Assembly (NCBI RefSeq): GCF_024810105.1
Contig: NZ_JANUDX010000017.1
Coordinates: 1-35,953 of the forward strand
Source of the DNA: Stenotrophomonas sp. BIGb0135
GTDB lineage: Bacteria; Pseudomonadota; Gammaproteobacteria; Xanthomonadales; Xanthomonadaceae
Length of the DNA: 35,953 nucleotides
Reading direction: 5' to 3'
Program-made: the position numbers and the translations under genes
Notes under the pieces: model-generated
What the model was told of the DNA's origin: nothing
What the model saw: only the letters and a program-made list of their open reading frames with translations
Database searches by the model: none
Shown here: piece after piece, positions 17,526 through 25,950 of the stretch
How the letters are laid out: every line of letters starts with the position of its first letter
Position numbering within the stretch: position 1 is the stretch's first letter

Positions 17526-17531
17526 GGCCGG

Positions 17532-17540
17532 ATTATCGCA
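17532..17540 (-). promoter_or_regulatory. Extended -10 promoter for ubiE, probably leaderless
   Basis: Minus-strand TGC followed by GATAAT (5 of 6 matches to TATAAT) at 17532-17537. The seventh base after the box is the A of the ubiE ATG. No Shine-Dalgarno sequence could fit. The -35 region is weak, as expected for an extended -10 promoter. Confidence 0.5.
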
Positions 17541-17627
17541 CCGCTGGGCACGCGGCGGCACCTCCGCGCTGCGACCCGGTGCCGCAGGGCCGCCACGCGG
17601 GCCGGTGCCGCGGCGGCGACAGGCCAC

Positions 17628-17633
17628 TATCAT
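17628..17633 (+). promoter_or_regulatory. Candidate -10 box for the cytosine deaminase
   Basis: TATCAT (5 of 6 matches) lies 27 bases before the ATG, giving a leader of about 20 bases. No good -35 box is visible. Confidence 0.3.
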
Positions 17634-17660
17634 GGCGGTCCAGATGCCCACGGATTGCCC

Positions 17661-18113
17661 ATGATCAGCACCCCCGACTACGCCGCCCTGCTTGAAACCG
17701 CCATCGCCGAAGCCCGCCAGGGCCTGGCCGAGGGCGGCATCCCGATCGGCGCGGCGCTGTACCACACCGACGGCCGCCTGCTCGGCTGCGGCCACAACCG
17801 CCGCGTGCAGGAAGGCGATCCGTCGGTGCACGGCGAGACCGACGCCTTCCGCAAGGCCGGGCGCCAGCGTCGCTACCAGGACACCATCATGGTCACCACC
17901 CTGGCCCCGTGCTGGTACTGCAGCGGGCTGGTGCGCCAGTTCAACATCGGCACCGTGGTGGTGGGCGAGTCGGTCACTTTCCAGGGCGGCATCGAGTGGC
18001 TGCGCGAAAACGGGGTCAAGGTGATCGACATGCAGAGCCAGGCCTGCATCGACCTGCTCGGCGGCTTCATCAGCGCCCACCCCGAGGTCTGGAACGAAGA
18101 CATCGGCGAGTGA
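17661..18113 (+). CDS. Yeast-type cytosine deaminase
   Basis: Zinc-dependent deaminase, predicted to convert cytosine to uracil for pyrimidine salvage. The 150-residue product has the CDA zinc motifs His57-G-Glu59 (SVHGETDA) and Cys84-W-Y-Cys87 (LAPCWYC). It resembles Saccharomyces Fcy1 (158 residues) more than bacterial CodA, which is an unrelated amidohydrolase: VVVGESVTFQGG matches the VVGENVNF segment of Fcy1 as I recall it, and both proteins end in W-x-EDIGE, the C-terminal segment that closes over the active site. tRNA adenosine and guanine deaminases lack that tail. Cytosine specificity is inferred from these matches. Single gene, divergent from ubiE. Confidence 0.82.
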   Translation: MISTPDYAALLETAIAEARQGLAEGGIPIGAALYHTDGRLLGCGHNRRVQEGDPSVHGETDAFRKAGRQRRYQDTIMVTTLAPCWYCSGLVRQFNIGTVVVGESVTFQGGIEWLRENGVKVIDMQSQACIDLLGGFISAHPEVWNEDIGE

Positions 18114-18123
18114 TGCCCGTGGC

Positions 18124-18172
18124 GGCGCGCAATCGCGCCGTTGCCAGGCGCTGCGACCGCGTGTCGCAGCGC
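18124..18172 (+). terminator. Two hairpins after the cytosine deaminase
   Basis: First ggcgcg / cgcgcc (18124-18139), then a perfect 10-bp stem gcgctgcgac / gtcgcagcgc (18148-18172). They begin 11 bases after the stop codon. No strong T run follows, so termination is probable but not assured. The remainder, 18173-18356, shows no gene. Confidence 0.45.
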
Positions 18173-18356
18173 GCGCTGTTCTGAACGCTTCAGTTCCATA
18201 CAGACAGGTGAACACGCTGTGCTGGCAGCGTATCAGGCACCCGAGCGGGCGCTGCGCGCACGGCTGGCGCACCTGCTGCATACGCTGCGCTAACAATCGC
18301 GCGGTGGCCACGGCCTATGGTGGGTGCACAGGGGGCAGCAACGTCGAGGAGACGTC

Positions 18357-18644
18357 ATGAATGCCCGAATAGCCCGCACCGCGCTGGATCCGGCGTTATC
18401 CAACGCCTGGACACAGTTGCAGGTGCTCCATGCCCAACACGACAACGGCGCCCCCTTCTGGAGCGCCTACCAGGCCATCCAGGCGGCGCTGACCGAGGCC
18501 CACCCGCACGAGCGCGTGGCGGTGTGCAACCAACTGGCCACGTTCGCCGAGCGCCTCGGTGCGGTCGAGCATGCGCACCTGCTCGGCGAGTCGCCGGCTG
18601 AGCTTTTCAGGCTCCGCGGCCACGCCGACTCGACATCACCATGA
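18357..18644 (+). CDS. Small hypothetical protein
   Basis: Unrecognised 95-residue soluble protein, mostly helical by composition, with no signal peptide, membrane segment or cysteine cluster. The ATG at 18357 has a good ribosome binding site (gaggag, about 6 bases upstream), which supports translation; an earlier in-frame ATG at 18324 lacks one. High third-position GC agrees with real coding sequence. It ends in ATGA, 62 bases before the start chosen for the next gene. No function can be assigned. Confidence 0.7.
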   Translation: MNARIARTALDPALSNAWTQLQVLHAQHDNGAPFWSAYQAIQAALTEAHPHERVAVCNQLATFAERLGAVEHAHLLGESPAELFRLRGHADSTSP

Positions 18645-18706
18645 CGCTGCATGCACTGCGCTTTACGCACTCTGATCCAACCCCTTCCCTGCATATCGAC
18701 ACCACC

Positions 18707-19048
18707 ATGTCTTCCGCCCAGCTTTCCATCCCCGCCGTGATCGACGTTGACGCGGAAGTCGCCTACTGGCGCCAGCGCCACGCCGACGGCACCCTTGGCA
18801 GCGGCACTGGCTCGTTCGGCCACTACGTGCCGTGGATCAAGTTTGCCTGCGATTCGCTGATCACCCAGCCGCGCGCCAGCGACGAGCAGCGCGACGAATC
18901 CTTCCAGACCCAGTACGCCCTGCAGATCATGCCGCGCCTCAGCGAAGACCAGGCGCGCGCCTTCGTCGAAGAGGTCTGGGAGCACGTCTACCTGAGCAGC
19001 CGCCACGACGTCGCCGCCCGCCCGCGCCTGGGTGCCGCCCGCGTCTGA
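18707..19048 (+). CDS. Conserved-looking small hypothetical protein
   Basis: Unrecognised 113-residue protein, acidic and soluble, with a compact pattern rich in aromatic residues (VAYWRQRHADG, FGHYVPWIKFACDS). Codon use is clearly coding from 18707 on. An earlier in-frame ATG at 18641 overlaps the previous stop as ATGA, but the 22 codons between them have low third-position GC, so the later start is preferred. Neither start has a clear Shine-Dalgarno sequence. Probably transcribed with 18357-18644. Confidence 0.72.
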   Translation: MSSAQLSIPAVIDVDAEVAYWRQRHADGTLGSGTGSFGHYVPWIKFACDSLITQPRASDEQRDESFQTQYALQIMPRLSEDQARAFVEEVWEHVYLSSRHDVAARPRLGAARV

Positions 19049-19122
19049 CGCGGCGCAGACTGCACGGCGCGTACACGGCGCGCCGCCAATGATGTGGCAC
19101 CGTCGCTACCCTGCCGTGCCGC

Positions 19123-19572
19123 ATGAAACTCCGCAGTATGTTCAACCTGGTCGCCAAGAAGGCGGCCTACGCCGCCGGTACGCCCTGGACGTTCCTGGCC
19201 GCGCTGTCGATCGTGCTGCTGTGGGCGGTCAGTGGCCCGATCTTCAAGTTCAACGACACCTGGCAGCTGGTGATCAATACCGGCACCACCATCATCACCT
19301 TCCTGATGGTGTTCCTGATCCAGCACAGCCAGAACGCGGACGCCGCCGCGGTCCAGATCAAACTGGACGAACTGATCCGCGCGACCGCCGAGGCCAACAA
19401 CGAACTGCTCGACCTGGAAGAACTGGACGAGGAGCGGTTGGAAGAGATCCGCAGCGAATACGAGCGCATGGCACGCGAAGCCGGCGATGCGCTGGAGCGC
19501 GCCCGCCGCTGCCATGGCGACGGGCGCAAGGACGATCCGCGTCATGACCGGGCGGATGAACCGCGCTCATGA
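19123..19572 (+). CDS. Low-affinity iron permease family membrane protein
   Basis: 149-residue protein with two membrane helices (about residues 20-38 and 50-66) and the signature TGTTIITFLMVFLIQHSQN followed by the KLDELIRAT segment, typical of the bacterial iron_permease family related to fungal Fet4. The C-terminal half is a charged, probably coiled-coil cytoplasmic tail (LEELDEERLEEIRSEYERM). Iron transport by the short bacterial members is assumed from the family name, not shown. Single gene, ending before a SMAG array. Confidence 0.85.
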   Translation: MKLRSMFNLVAKKAAYAAGTPWTFLAALSIVLLWAVSGPIFKFNDTWQLVINTGTTIITFLMVFLIQHSQNADAAAVQIKLDELIRATAEANNELLDLEELDEERLEEIRSEYERMAREAGDALERARRCHGDGRKDDPRHDRADEPRS

Positions 19573-19638
19573 GCGCGTTGATGGTCACGACGATGACCGG
19601 GGGAGCCGACGGGTAGAGCCGAAGGGTGGAGCCGACGG

Positions 19639-19929
19639 GTAGAGCCGACTGTTAGTCGGCTGCTGTCCGCTCGTCGGCATGGCCAGCCGACCAACGGTCG
19701 GCTCTACCGCGCTGCATGGCCAGCCGACCAACGGTCGGCTCTACCGCGCTGCATGGCCAGCCGACCAACGGTCGGCTCTACCGCGCTGCGTGGCCAGCCG
19801 ACCAACGGTCGGCTCTACCGCGCTGCATGGCCAGCCGACCAACGGTCGGCTCTACCGTGGTGCGTGGCCAGCCGACCAACGGTCGGCTCTACCGTGGTGC
19901 GTGGCTAGCCGACCAACGGTCGGCTCTAC
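19639..19929. repeat. SMAG repeat array with exact 37-base period
   Basis: One direct-strand copy (gtagagccgactgttagtcg) at 19639-19661 faces seven inverted copies (agccgaccaacggtcggctc, then tac) that begin at 19685, 19722, 19759, 19796, 19833, 19870 and 19907, exactly 37 bases apart. The 14-base linker (cgcgctgcatggcc type) changes only at one to three positions. The last copy ends 17 bases past the smeF stop. Partial copies lie at about 19613-19640. Confidence 0.94.
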
Positions 19930-19946
19930 CGCGGTGCGCGCCTCGC

Positions 19947-21338
19947 TCAGCCGCGCTCGTGCCAACCGCCGCCCAGCACCTTGTACAACGCCACCTGGTT
20001 GGACTGCTGCGCCAGCTGCGTGCTGACCAGCGACTGCCGCGCGGTGTAGGCGGTGCGCCGCGCGTCGAGCAGGGTGAGGAAGCTGTCCAGGCCGGCATCG
20101 TAGCGGGCCTGCGACAGGCGCTGGGCCTGGTCGGCCGCGGCCACCAACGCCCGCTGCGAGGCCAACTGCGCATCCAGGCTGTCGTTGAGGGCCAGCGCAT
20201 CGGCGGCCTCGCGGAAGCCGGACTGGATCGCCTTTTCGTACTGCGCCAGCGCGATGTCGCGGTCTGCGGTGGCCACGCCGAGGTTGGCGCGCAATTTGCC
20301 GCCCTGGAAGATCGGCACGGTGAGCTTGGGAATGAAACTCCACGCCCGCGTGCCGCCGTCGAACAGGCCGGACAGCGCCGAAGATGCCGAACCGACGCTG
20401 CCGGTGAGGCTGATCGAGGGGAAGAACGCCGCCCGCGCCGCGCCGATGTTGGCATTGGCCGAGAGCAGCGTGTGTTCGGCCGCCATCACGTCCGGGCGCC
20501 GCAGCAGCACCTCGCCCGGCACGTTGCCCGGCAGCGGGCGCACCGCGGCCACCTGGTTGATTTCGCCGCCGGGCAGCAGGCCGTCGTCGATCGGACCACC
20601 GGCCAGCAGCACCAGCGCATTGCGGTCCTGCGCGACCTGCCCGCTGAAACGGGCCACGTCGGTACGCGCGGTTTCCACCAGCGTCCGGGTCTGGCTGAGT
20701 TCCAGCGAGGATGCATCGCCCAACTGATGCCGGGCCTCGGTCAGCCGCAGCGAGTCCTCGTAGGTGGCCAGGGTCGCCCGGGCGATCGCCAGCTGTTCGC
20801 TGTCCGCGCCCAATGTCAGCCACGCATTGGCCACTTCGGCCACCAGGCTCAGCTGCGCGCTGCGCCGGTTGGCGGCCTGGGCGAAGTACTGCTGCAAGGC
20901 CGCCTGGCTGAGGTTGCGCACGCGCCCGAACAGGTCCAGCTCGAACTCGACCACGCCGAGATTGGCGCTGAACTGCTCGGTCACCGGGGTGTCGCCGCCA
21001 CTGCGGGTCATCTGCCCCTGCGCAGCGATCGCCGGCACCCGGTCGGCACGCTGGATGCGGTACTGCGCACGCGCTTTCTCGACATTCAGCACGGCCACGC
21101 GCAGGTCGCGGTTGTTGGCCAGCGATTGGTCGATCAGCGACTGCAGGCGCGGGTCGCTGAAGAAATCGCGCCAGCCGATGTCGGCCACCTCGACGGTGGC
21201 CGCGCCGCTGTCGGCGCGGGTCGCCGGCCACTGCGCCGGGATCGCCGGGGCGACCTCGGTGCTGGCCGGCACCAGCGTGGCGCAGCTGGACAGTGCGATC
21301 GCCACCGCGGCGGCAAGCAGGCAGGAAGCCTTATTCAT
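19947..21338 (-). CDS. smeF: Outer-membrane efflux channel, SmeF/OprM type
   Basis: TolC-family outer-membrane channel of the RND pump. The 463-residue lipoprotein has a lipobox (ALSSC, Cys19) and two outer_membrane-efflux-protein repeats, with NodT-family segments such as LGVVEFELDLFGRV and LARRPDV-like VLLRRPDVMAAEHTL, and YKVLGGGW at the C-terminus. Its ATG overlaps the smeE stop by eight bases, so all three pump genes are one operon. Similarity to S. maltophilia SmeF is judged from memory and from the operon plus divergent repressor; OprM-type channel is certain. Followed within 17 bases by a SMAG array. Confidence 0.88.
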   Translation of the reverse strand: MNKASCLLAAAVAIALSSCATLVPASTEVAPAIPAQWPATRADSGAATVEVADIGWRDFFSDPRLQSLIDQSLANNRDLRVAVLNVEKARAQYRIQRADRVPAIAAQGQMTRSGGDTPVTEQFSANLGVVEFELDLFGRVRNLSQAALQQYFAQAANRRSAQLSLVAEVANAWLTLGADSEQLAIARATLATYEDSLRLTEARHQLGDASSLELSQTRTLVETARTDVARFSGQVAQDRNALVLLAGGPIDDGLLPGGEINQVAAVRPLPGNVPGEVLLRRPDVMAAEHTLLSANANIGAARAAFFPSISLTGSVGSASSALSGLFDGGTRAWSFIPKLTVPIFQGGKLRANLGVATADRDIALAQYEKAIQSGFREAADALALNDSLDAQLASQRALVAAADQAQRLSQARYDAGLDSFLTLLDARRTAYTARQSLVSTQLAQQSNQVALYKVLGGGWHERG

Positions 21339-24300
21339 GGGTACCACCCTCCGGCGTGTCGCCGTTGTTGCGTGTATCGGCCACGGTGCCGGTGCCGCCC
21401 TTGCGCAGCGAACGGTTGAACACGCGCTGCACCACCACGAAGAACAGCGGGATGAAGAACACGCCCAGCAGGGTGCCCACCACCATGCCGCCGAGCACGC
21501 CCGTACCGATCGCGCGCTGCGCGCCGGAGCCGGCACCGGAGGCGATCGCCAGCGGCAGCACGCCGAGGCCGAAGGCCAGCGAGGTCATGATGATCGGGCG
21601 CAGGCGGTCGCGCACCGCGTGCATGGTGGCCTCGATCAGGCCGGCCCCCTTCTCCAGGTTTTCCTTGGCGAACTCCACGATCAGGATCGCGTTTTTGCTG
21701 GTCAGGCCCACCGTGGTGAGCATCGCCACCTGGAAGTAGATGTCCCGTTCCATGCCACGCATGCTGTTGGCCAGCACTGCACCGAGGATGCCCAACGGCG
21801 CCACCAGCAGCACCGAGGTCGGCACGCTCCAGCTCTCATACATCGCCGCCAGGCACAGGAACACGATCAGCAGCGACAGTGTGTACAGCAGCGGGGTCTG
21901 CGAACCGGCCTGGCGTTCCTGGTAGGACAACGCGGTCCATTCGATCTCGAAGCCCGGCGGCAGGTCCTTGGCGATGCGCTCGATCTCGGCCATGGCATCG
22001 CCCGAGGCCACGCCCGGCGCGGGCTCACCCTGGATCTCCATCGCCGACACGCCGTTGTAGCGCTCCAGGCGCGGTGAACCATAGTCCCAGCGCTTGCTGG
22101 CGAACGCACTGAACGGCACCATTTCGCCCTGCGTGTTCTTGACCGACCACAGGTTGAAGTCGTCCGGATTCATGCGGAAATCCGCATCGGACTGCACATA
22201 CACGCGCTTGACCCGGCCACGGTCGATGAAGTCGTCGATGTAGCTGCTGCCCCACGCCGCGGCCAAGGTCTGGTTGACCGAGGCGACCGACAGCCCCAGG
22301 GCATTGGCCTTTTCCACGTCCACGTCGATGCGCAGCTGCGGCGTGTCTTCCTGGCCGTTGGGCCGCACGTTGGCCAGCAGCTTGCTCTGCCCGGCGCCGC
22401 CGAGCAGCTGGTTGCGCGCGTTGAGCAGGGCCTCGTGGCCCTGGCCGCTGTTGTCCTTCAGGAAGAAGGTGTAGCCCGAGCCGATGCCCAGTTCCGGCAT
22501 CGCCGGCGGCGGGAAGGCGAAGATGAAGGCGTCCTTGATCTGCCCCAGCGCGCCCATCGCACGCCCGGTGATCGGGCCCACGCCCTGGTCGGCACTGCGC
22601 TCCTTCCAGTCCTTGAGCTTGATGAAGGACATGCCCGCGTTCTGGCCCATGCCGGCGAAGCTGAAGCCCTGCACCGAGAACACCGATTCGACCGCCTCGG
22701 TCTCGTTCTTCAGGAAGTGCTCTTCCAGCTTGTACATCGCCTCCAGGGTGCGCTCCTGGGTGGCGCCGACCGGCGTCTGCACCAGCGCCATCAGGATGCC
22801 CTGGTCTTCATTGGGCAGGAACGAGCTGGGCAGGCGCATGAACATCACGCCCATGATCAGCACGAGCGCGGCGAAGATCGACATGAACCGCCACGGACGC
22901 GCGAGGATGCCCTTGACGCCCCGCTGGTAGGTGTCGCTGGAGCGGTCGAAGCCGCGGTTGAAGCCGTTGAAGAAGCGGCCCAGCAGGCCCTTGTGCGCCA
23001 CGTGGTGCTCGCCCTTTTTGAGCGGCTTGAGCATGGTGGCGCACAGCGCCGGGGTGAGCACGATGGCGACCAGCACCGACAATGCCATCGCCGACACGAT
23101 CGTCGCCGAGAACTGCCGGTAGATGACGCCGGTGGAGCCGCTCATGAAGGCCATCGGCACGAACACCGCCGACAGCACCAGGCCGATGCCGACCAGTGCG
23201 CCGGTGATCTGGCCCATCGACTTGCGGGTGGCTTCCAGCGGCGACAGGCCCTCTTCGGACATGATGCGCTCGACGTTCTCCACCACCACGATGGCGTCAT
23301 CCACCAGCAGGCCGATCGCCAGCACCATGGCGAACATGGTCAGCATGTTGATCGAGAAGCCCAGCGCGGCCAGGATGCCGAACGTCCCCAGCAGCACCAC
23401 CGGCACCGCGATCGTGGGGATCAGGGTGGCGCGGAAGTTCTGCAGGAACAGGTACATCACCACGAACACCAGCACGATCGCTTCGATCAGGGTCTTGATG
23501 ACGCCCTTGATCGAGACCTGCACGAACGGGGTGGTGTCGTAGGGCACCACCGATTCCAGCCCGGCCGGGAAGTTGGCCTTCATGTCCTCCAGTGCGGCGC
23601 GCACGCCATTGGCCGTATCCAGCGCATTGGCGCCGGTGGCCAGGGTGATGGCGATACCGGTGGACGGCTTGCCGTTGTAGCGGGTGACGAAGTCGTAGCT
23701 CTCCGCGCCGAGCTCGACCCGGGCCACGTCGCCCAGGCGCAGCTCGCTGCCGTCGGTGCCGCCGCGGACCAGGATGTTGCGGAACTGTTCGGGGGTCTGC
23801 AGGCGATCCTGTGCATTGATGGTGGCGTTGAGCTGCTGGCCCTTGACCGACGGCGCGCCGCCGAGCTGGCCGATGGCGACCTGCGCGTTCTGCGCGGTGA
23901 TCGCCGCGGTCACTTCATCCACCGACAGCTTGTAGGTGTGCAGCTTGTTGGGGTCCAGCCAGATGCGCATGGCGTACTTGCCGCCAAACACCTGGATGTT
24001 GCCCACGCCCGGCACGCGGCTGAGCGGATCGACGACATTGGAGCCGACGTAGTCGGAGATGTCGTTGGCATCCATGCTGCCGTCGTTGGAGACGAAGCCG
24101 ATCACCTGCAGGAAGCCGCTGCTCGACTTGGCCACGTTGATGCCCTGCCGCTGGACTTCCTGCGGCAGCAGCGGCATGGCCAGCTGCAGCTTGTTCTGCA
24201 CCTGCACCTGGGCGATGTCCGGGTTGGTCCCGCTCTCGAAGGTGAGGGTGATGGTGGCCTGGCCGTTGGCCGAGCTGTTGGAGGAGAAGTAGATCAGGCC

Positions 24301-24519
24301 ATCGATGCCCTTCATGTTCTGCTCGATGATCTGGGTCACCGAGTCTTCGACCACCTTGGCCGAGGCGCCCGGGTAGGTGGCGCTGATCTCGACCGCGGGC
24401 GGGGCGACTTCGGGGTACATCGAGACCGGCAGCTTCACCACCGCCAGCGCGCCGGCCAGCATGATGATGATGGCGATCACCCACGCGAAGATGGGGCGAT
24501 CAATAAAATAACGAGCCAT
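21331..24519 (-). CDS. smeE: RND multidrug efflux transporter, SmeE/AcrB type
   Basis: Inner-membrane proton-driven pump of the HAE1 family that expels drugs and other amphipathic compounds. The 1062-residue product shows the family start MARYFIDRPIFAWVIAI, twelve expected membrane helices, two large periplasmic loops (about residues 30-335 and 565-870), and the proton-relay aspartate pair in GLLVDDAIVVVENVER. The motif LVDDAIVVVEN and the C-terminal GLTSKNAILIVEFA are HAE1 signatures. The usual length is 1040-1060. It starts 12 bases after smeD. The name SmeE rests on recalled similarity and on synteny with a SmeT-like repressor. Confidence 0.92.
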   Translation of the reverse strand: MARYFIDRPIFAWVIAIIIMLAGALAVVKLPVSMYPEVAPPAVEISATYPGASAKVVEDSVTQIIEQNMKGIDGLIYFSSNSSANGQATITLTFESGTNPDIAQVQVQNKLQLAMPLLPQEVQRQGINVAKSSSGFLQVIGFVSNDGSMDANDISDYVGSNVVDPLSRVPGVGNIQVFGGKYAMRIWLDPNKLHTYKLSVDEVTAAITAQNAQVAIGQLGGAPSVKGQQLNATINAQDRLQTPEQFRNILVRGGTDGSELRLGDVARVELGAESYDFVTRYNGKPSTGIAITLATGANALDTANGVRAALEDMKANFPAGLESVVPYDTTPFVQVSIKGVIKTLIEAIVLVFVVMYLFLQNFRATLIPTIAVPVVLLGTFGILAALGFSINMLTMFAMVLAIGLLVDDAIVVVENVERIMSEEGLSPLEATRKSMGQITGALVGIGLVLSAVFVPMAFMSGSTGVIYRQFSATIVSAMALSVLVAIVLTPALCATMLKPLKKGEHHVAHKGLLGRFFNGFNRGFDRSSDTYQRGVKGILARPWRFMSIFAALVLIMGVMFMRLPSSFLPNEDQGILMALVQTPVGATQERTLEAMYKLEEHFLKNETEAVESVFSVQGFSFAGMGQNAGMSFIKLKDWKERSADQGVGPITGRAMGALGQIKDAFIFAFPPPAMPELGIGSGYTFFLKDNSGQGHEALLNARNQLLGGAGQSKLLANVRPNGQEDTPQLRIDVDVEKANALGLSVASVNQTLAAAWGSSYIDDFIDRGRVKRVYVQSDADFRMNPDDFNLWSVKNTQGEMVPFSAFASKRWDYGSPRLERYNGVSAMEIQGEPAPGVASGDAMAEIERIAKDLPPGFEIEWTALSYQERQAGSQTPLLYTLSLLIVFLCLAAMYESWSVPTSVLLVAPLGILGAVLANSMRGMERDIYFQVAMLTTVGLTSKNAILIVEFAKENLEKGAGLIEATMHAVRDRLRPIIMTSLAFGLGVLPLAIASGAGSGAQRAIGTGVLGGMVVGTLLGVFFIPLFFVVVQRVFNRSLRKGGTGTVADTRNNGDTPEGGTHE

Positions 24520-24531
24520 GGGATTCTCCGC

Positions 24532-25719
24532 TTACTGCTTGTCGGCCGGGGCCGGGGCTGCAGCGGCGGGCGCGGCCGGCGTGGCCGGCGCGGCACCCCG
24601 CTCGGTGGCCTGCACGGGCATGCCCGGCTGGATCTTCTGCAGGCCTTCGACGATGACCTTGTCACCGGCCTTCAGGCCGTCCTCGACCAACCACGCGCTG
24701 CCCACCGCGCGGCTGACCTTGACCGGGCGCACGTCGACCTTGTTGTCCTTGCCGACCACCATCGCGGTGGTGTCGCCCTTGGGATCGCGGGCGATGCCCT
24801 GCATGGGCACCAGCAGGCCGTTCTCGCGCACGCCGCTGCCGACCTGCGCACGCACGTACATGCCGGGCATCAGCACCTGGTCGGGGTTGTCCACCTTGAC
24901 CCGCAGCGCGTAGCTGCCGGTGGTGGGATCGACGCTGACTTCGGAGAACTCCAGGGTGCCCTTGTGGGCGAACTCGGTCCCGTCGTCGAGCAGGATGGTG
25001 ACCGGCAGGGTCTGGTTGTCCTGCAGGCGGCCGCTGGCCAGTTCGCGGCGCATCTGCAGCAGTTCGCTGGCCGACTGGGTCAGGTCGACGTAGATCGGGT
25101 CGAGCTGCTGCACGGTGGCGAGCGCGTCGGCCTGGCCGGCGCTGACCAGCGCGCCCTGGGTGACCGAGGACTTGCCGATGCGGCCGCTGATCGGGGCGCT
25201 GATGCGCGCGTAGCCGAGGGTGACGTTGGCGGCGTCCAGCGCGGCCCTGGCGGCGCCGACATCGGCCTCGGCCTGCTTCTGCGCGGCCACGGCGTTTTCC
25301 AGGTCCTGCTTGCTGACCGCATCGACCTTGGCCAGTTCGGTGATGCGCTTGGCGCTCAGGCGCGCCGCGTTGGCAGTGGCCTCGGCGCGGGCGAGCTGGG
25401 CGCGGGCGCTGTTGGCCTGGGCGCGGTAGCTGGCGTCGTCCACCTGGTACAGGGGCTGGCCGGCAGTGACCAGGCCGCCCTCGGTGAACAGGCGCTTGGC
25501 GACGATGCCGCTGACCTGGGGGCGCACTTCGGCCACCAGGAAGGCGTTGGTGCGACCGGGCAGTTCGCGGGTGAGGCTGACCTGTTCGCTCTTGAGGGTG
25601 GCAATGGTGACCTGGCCCGGGCCGCCCTGCGGCCCCTCCTGCTCACCGCCGCCACAGGCGGACACGGTCAAGGCGATCGCGAGGGACAGCGCGAGAAGAC
25701 GGTACGGGGATCGGGACAT
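24532..25719 (-). CDS. smeD: RND periplasmic adaptor (membrane fusion protein), SmeD/AcrA type
   Basis: Joins the inner-membrane pump to the outer-membrane channel. The 395-residue lipoprotein has Cys22 in a VSAC lipobox, a beta-barrel and lipoyl segment (LPGRTNAFLVAEVRPQVSGIV), an alpha-helical hairpin (about 90-170), the lipoyl second half ARISAPISGRIGKS, and an Ala/Pro-rich C-terminal tail. First gene of the operon; the promoter at 25877-25906 overlaps the repressor operator. About 158 bases of leader separate promoter and ATG. Confidence 0.9.
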   Translation of the reverse strand: MSRSPYRLLALSLAIALTVSACGGGEQEGPQGGPGQVTIATLKSEQVSLTRELPGRTNAFLVAEVRPQVSGIVAKRLFTEGGLVTAGQPLYQVDDASYRAQANSARAQLARAEATANAARLSAKRITELAKVDAVSKQDLENAVAAQKQAEADVGAARAALDAANVTLGYARISAPISGRIGKSSVTQGALVSAGQADALATVQQLDPIYVDLTQSASELLQMRRELASGRLQDNQTLPVTILLDDGTEFAHKGTLEFSEVSVDPTTGSYALRVKVDNPDQVLMPGMYVRAQVGSGVRENGLLVPMQGIARDPKGDTTAMVVGKDNKVDVRPVKVSRAVGSAWLVEDGLKAGDKVIVEGLQKIQPGMPVQATERGAAPATPAAPAAAAPAPADKQ

Positions 25720-25876
25720 GGTGGGGGCTCACAGGAAACGAAAAGGGTCGCCTGCAGCACTACCCCGCCTTGAAAAGCGACGAATGACAGCCAACAGGTC
25801 GGCAAATACAGCAAATCTGACGACTCCGGCGCTGCCGCGGCTACGCGCGCACCTCGCCGAGGTTCAGTGGGACGGA

Positions 25877-25906
25877 AATATACATACATGCATGTTTGTT
25901 TGTAAA
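25877..25906 (-). promoter_or_regulatory. Promoter of the smeDEF-type operon
   Basis: Minus strand: TTTACA (25901-25906, 5 of 6 matches), 18-base spacer, TATATT (25877-25882, 5 of 6). The pseudo-palindrome at 25878-25903 covers the spacer and both boxes, so a bound repressor would block polymerase. Confidence 0.65.
25878..25903. promoter_or_regulatory. SmeT-type operator
   Basis: Pseudo-palindrome centred between 25890 and 25891: acatacatg / catgtttgt pairs at all but one position, and 10 of 13 positions match over the whole site. The A/T-rich element stands out in GC-rich DNA. It closely resembles the published S. maltophilia SmeT operator as I recall it. Confidence 0.75.
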
Positions 25907-25910
25907 GCGG

Positions 25911-25916
25911 TACAAT
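25911..25916 (+). promoter_or_regulatory. Candidate -10 box for the TetR repressor
   Basis: TACAAT (5 of 6 matches) on the plus strand, 34 bases before the repressor ATG. Its -35 region would fall within the operator, so the repressor probably controls its own gene too. Confidence 0.45.
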
Positions 25917-25950
25917 TCAGGTCGGTTTCATCCAGCAACTGCACAGCGCA

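Noticed and set aside
18203..18292. Short open frame upstream of 18357
   Set aside because: A run of coding-like codons ends at a TAA near 18293, but it has no suitable start or ribosome binding site.
19685..19929. CRISPR-like regular repeat array
   Set aside because: Repeat and linker are both almost identical in every unit, there are no unique spacers and no cas genes; the core is a SMAG palindrome.
22435..25773. Plus-strand open frame of over 1100 codons
   Set aside because: It lies antisense to smeE and smeD. The His/Arg/Gly/Ala-rich composition is the normal reflection of GC-rich coding DNA.
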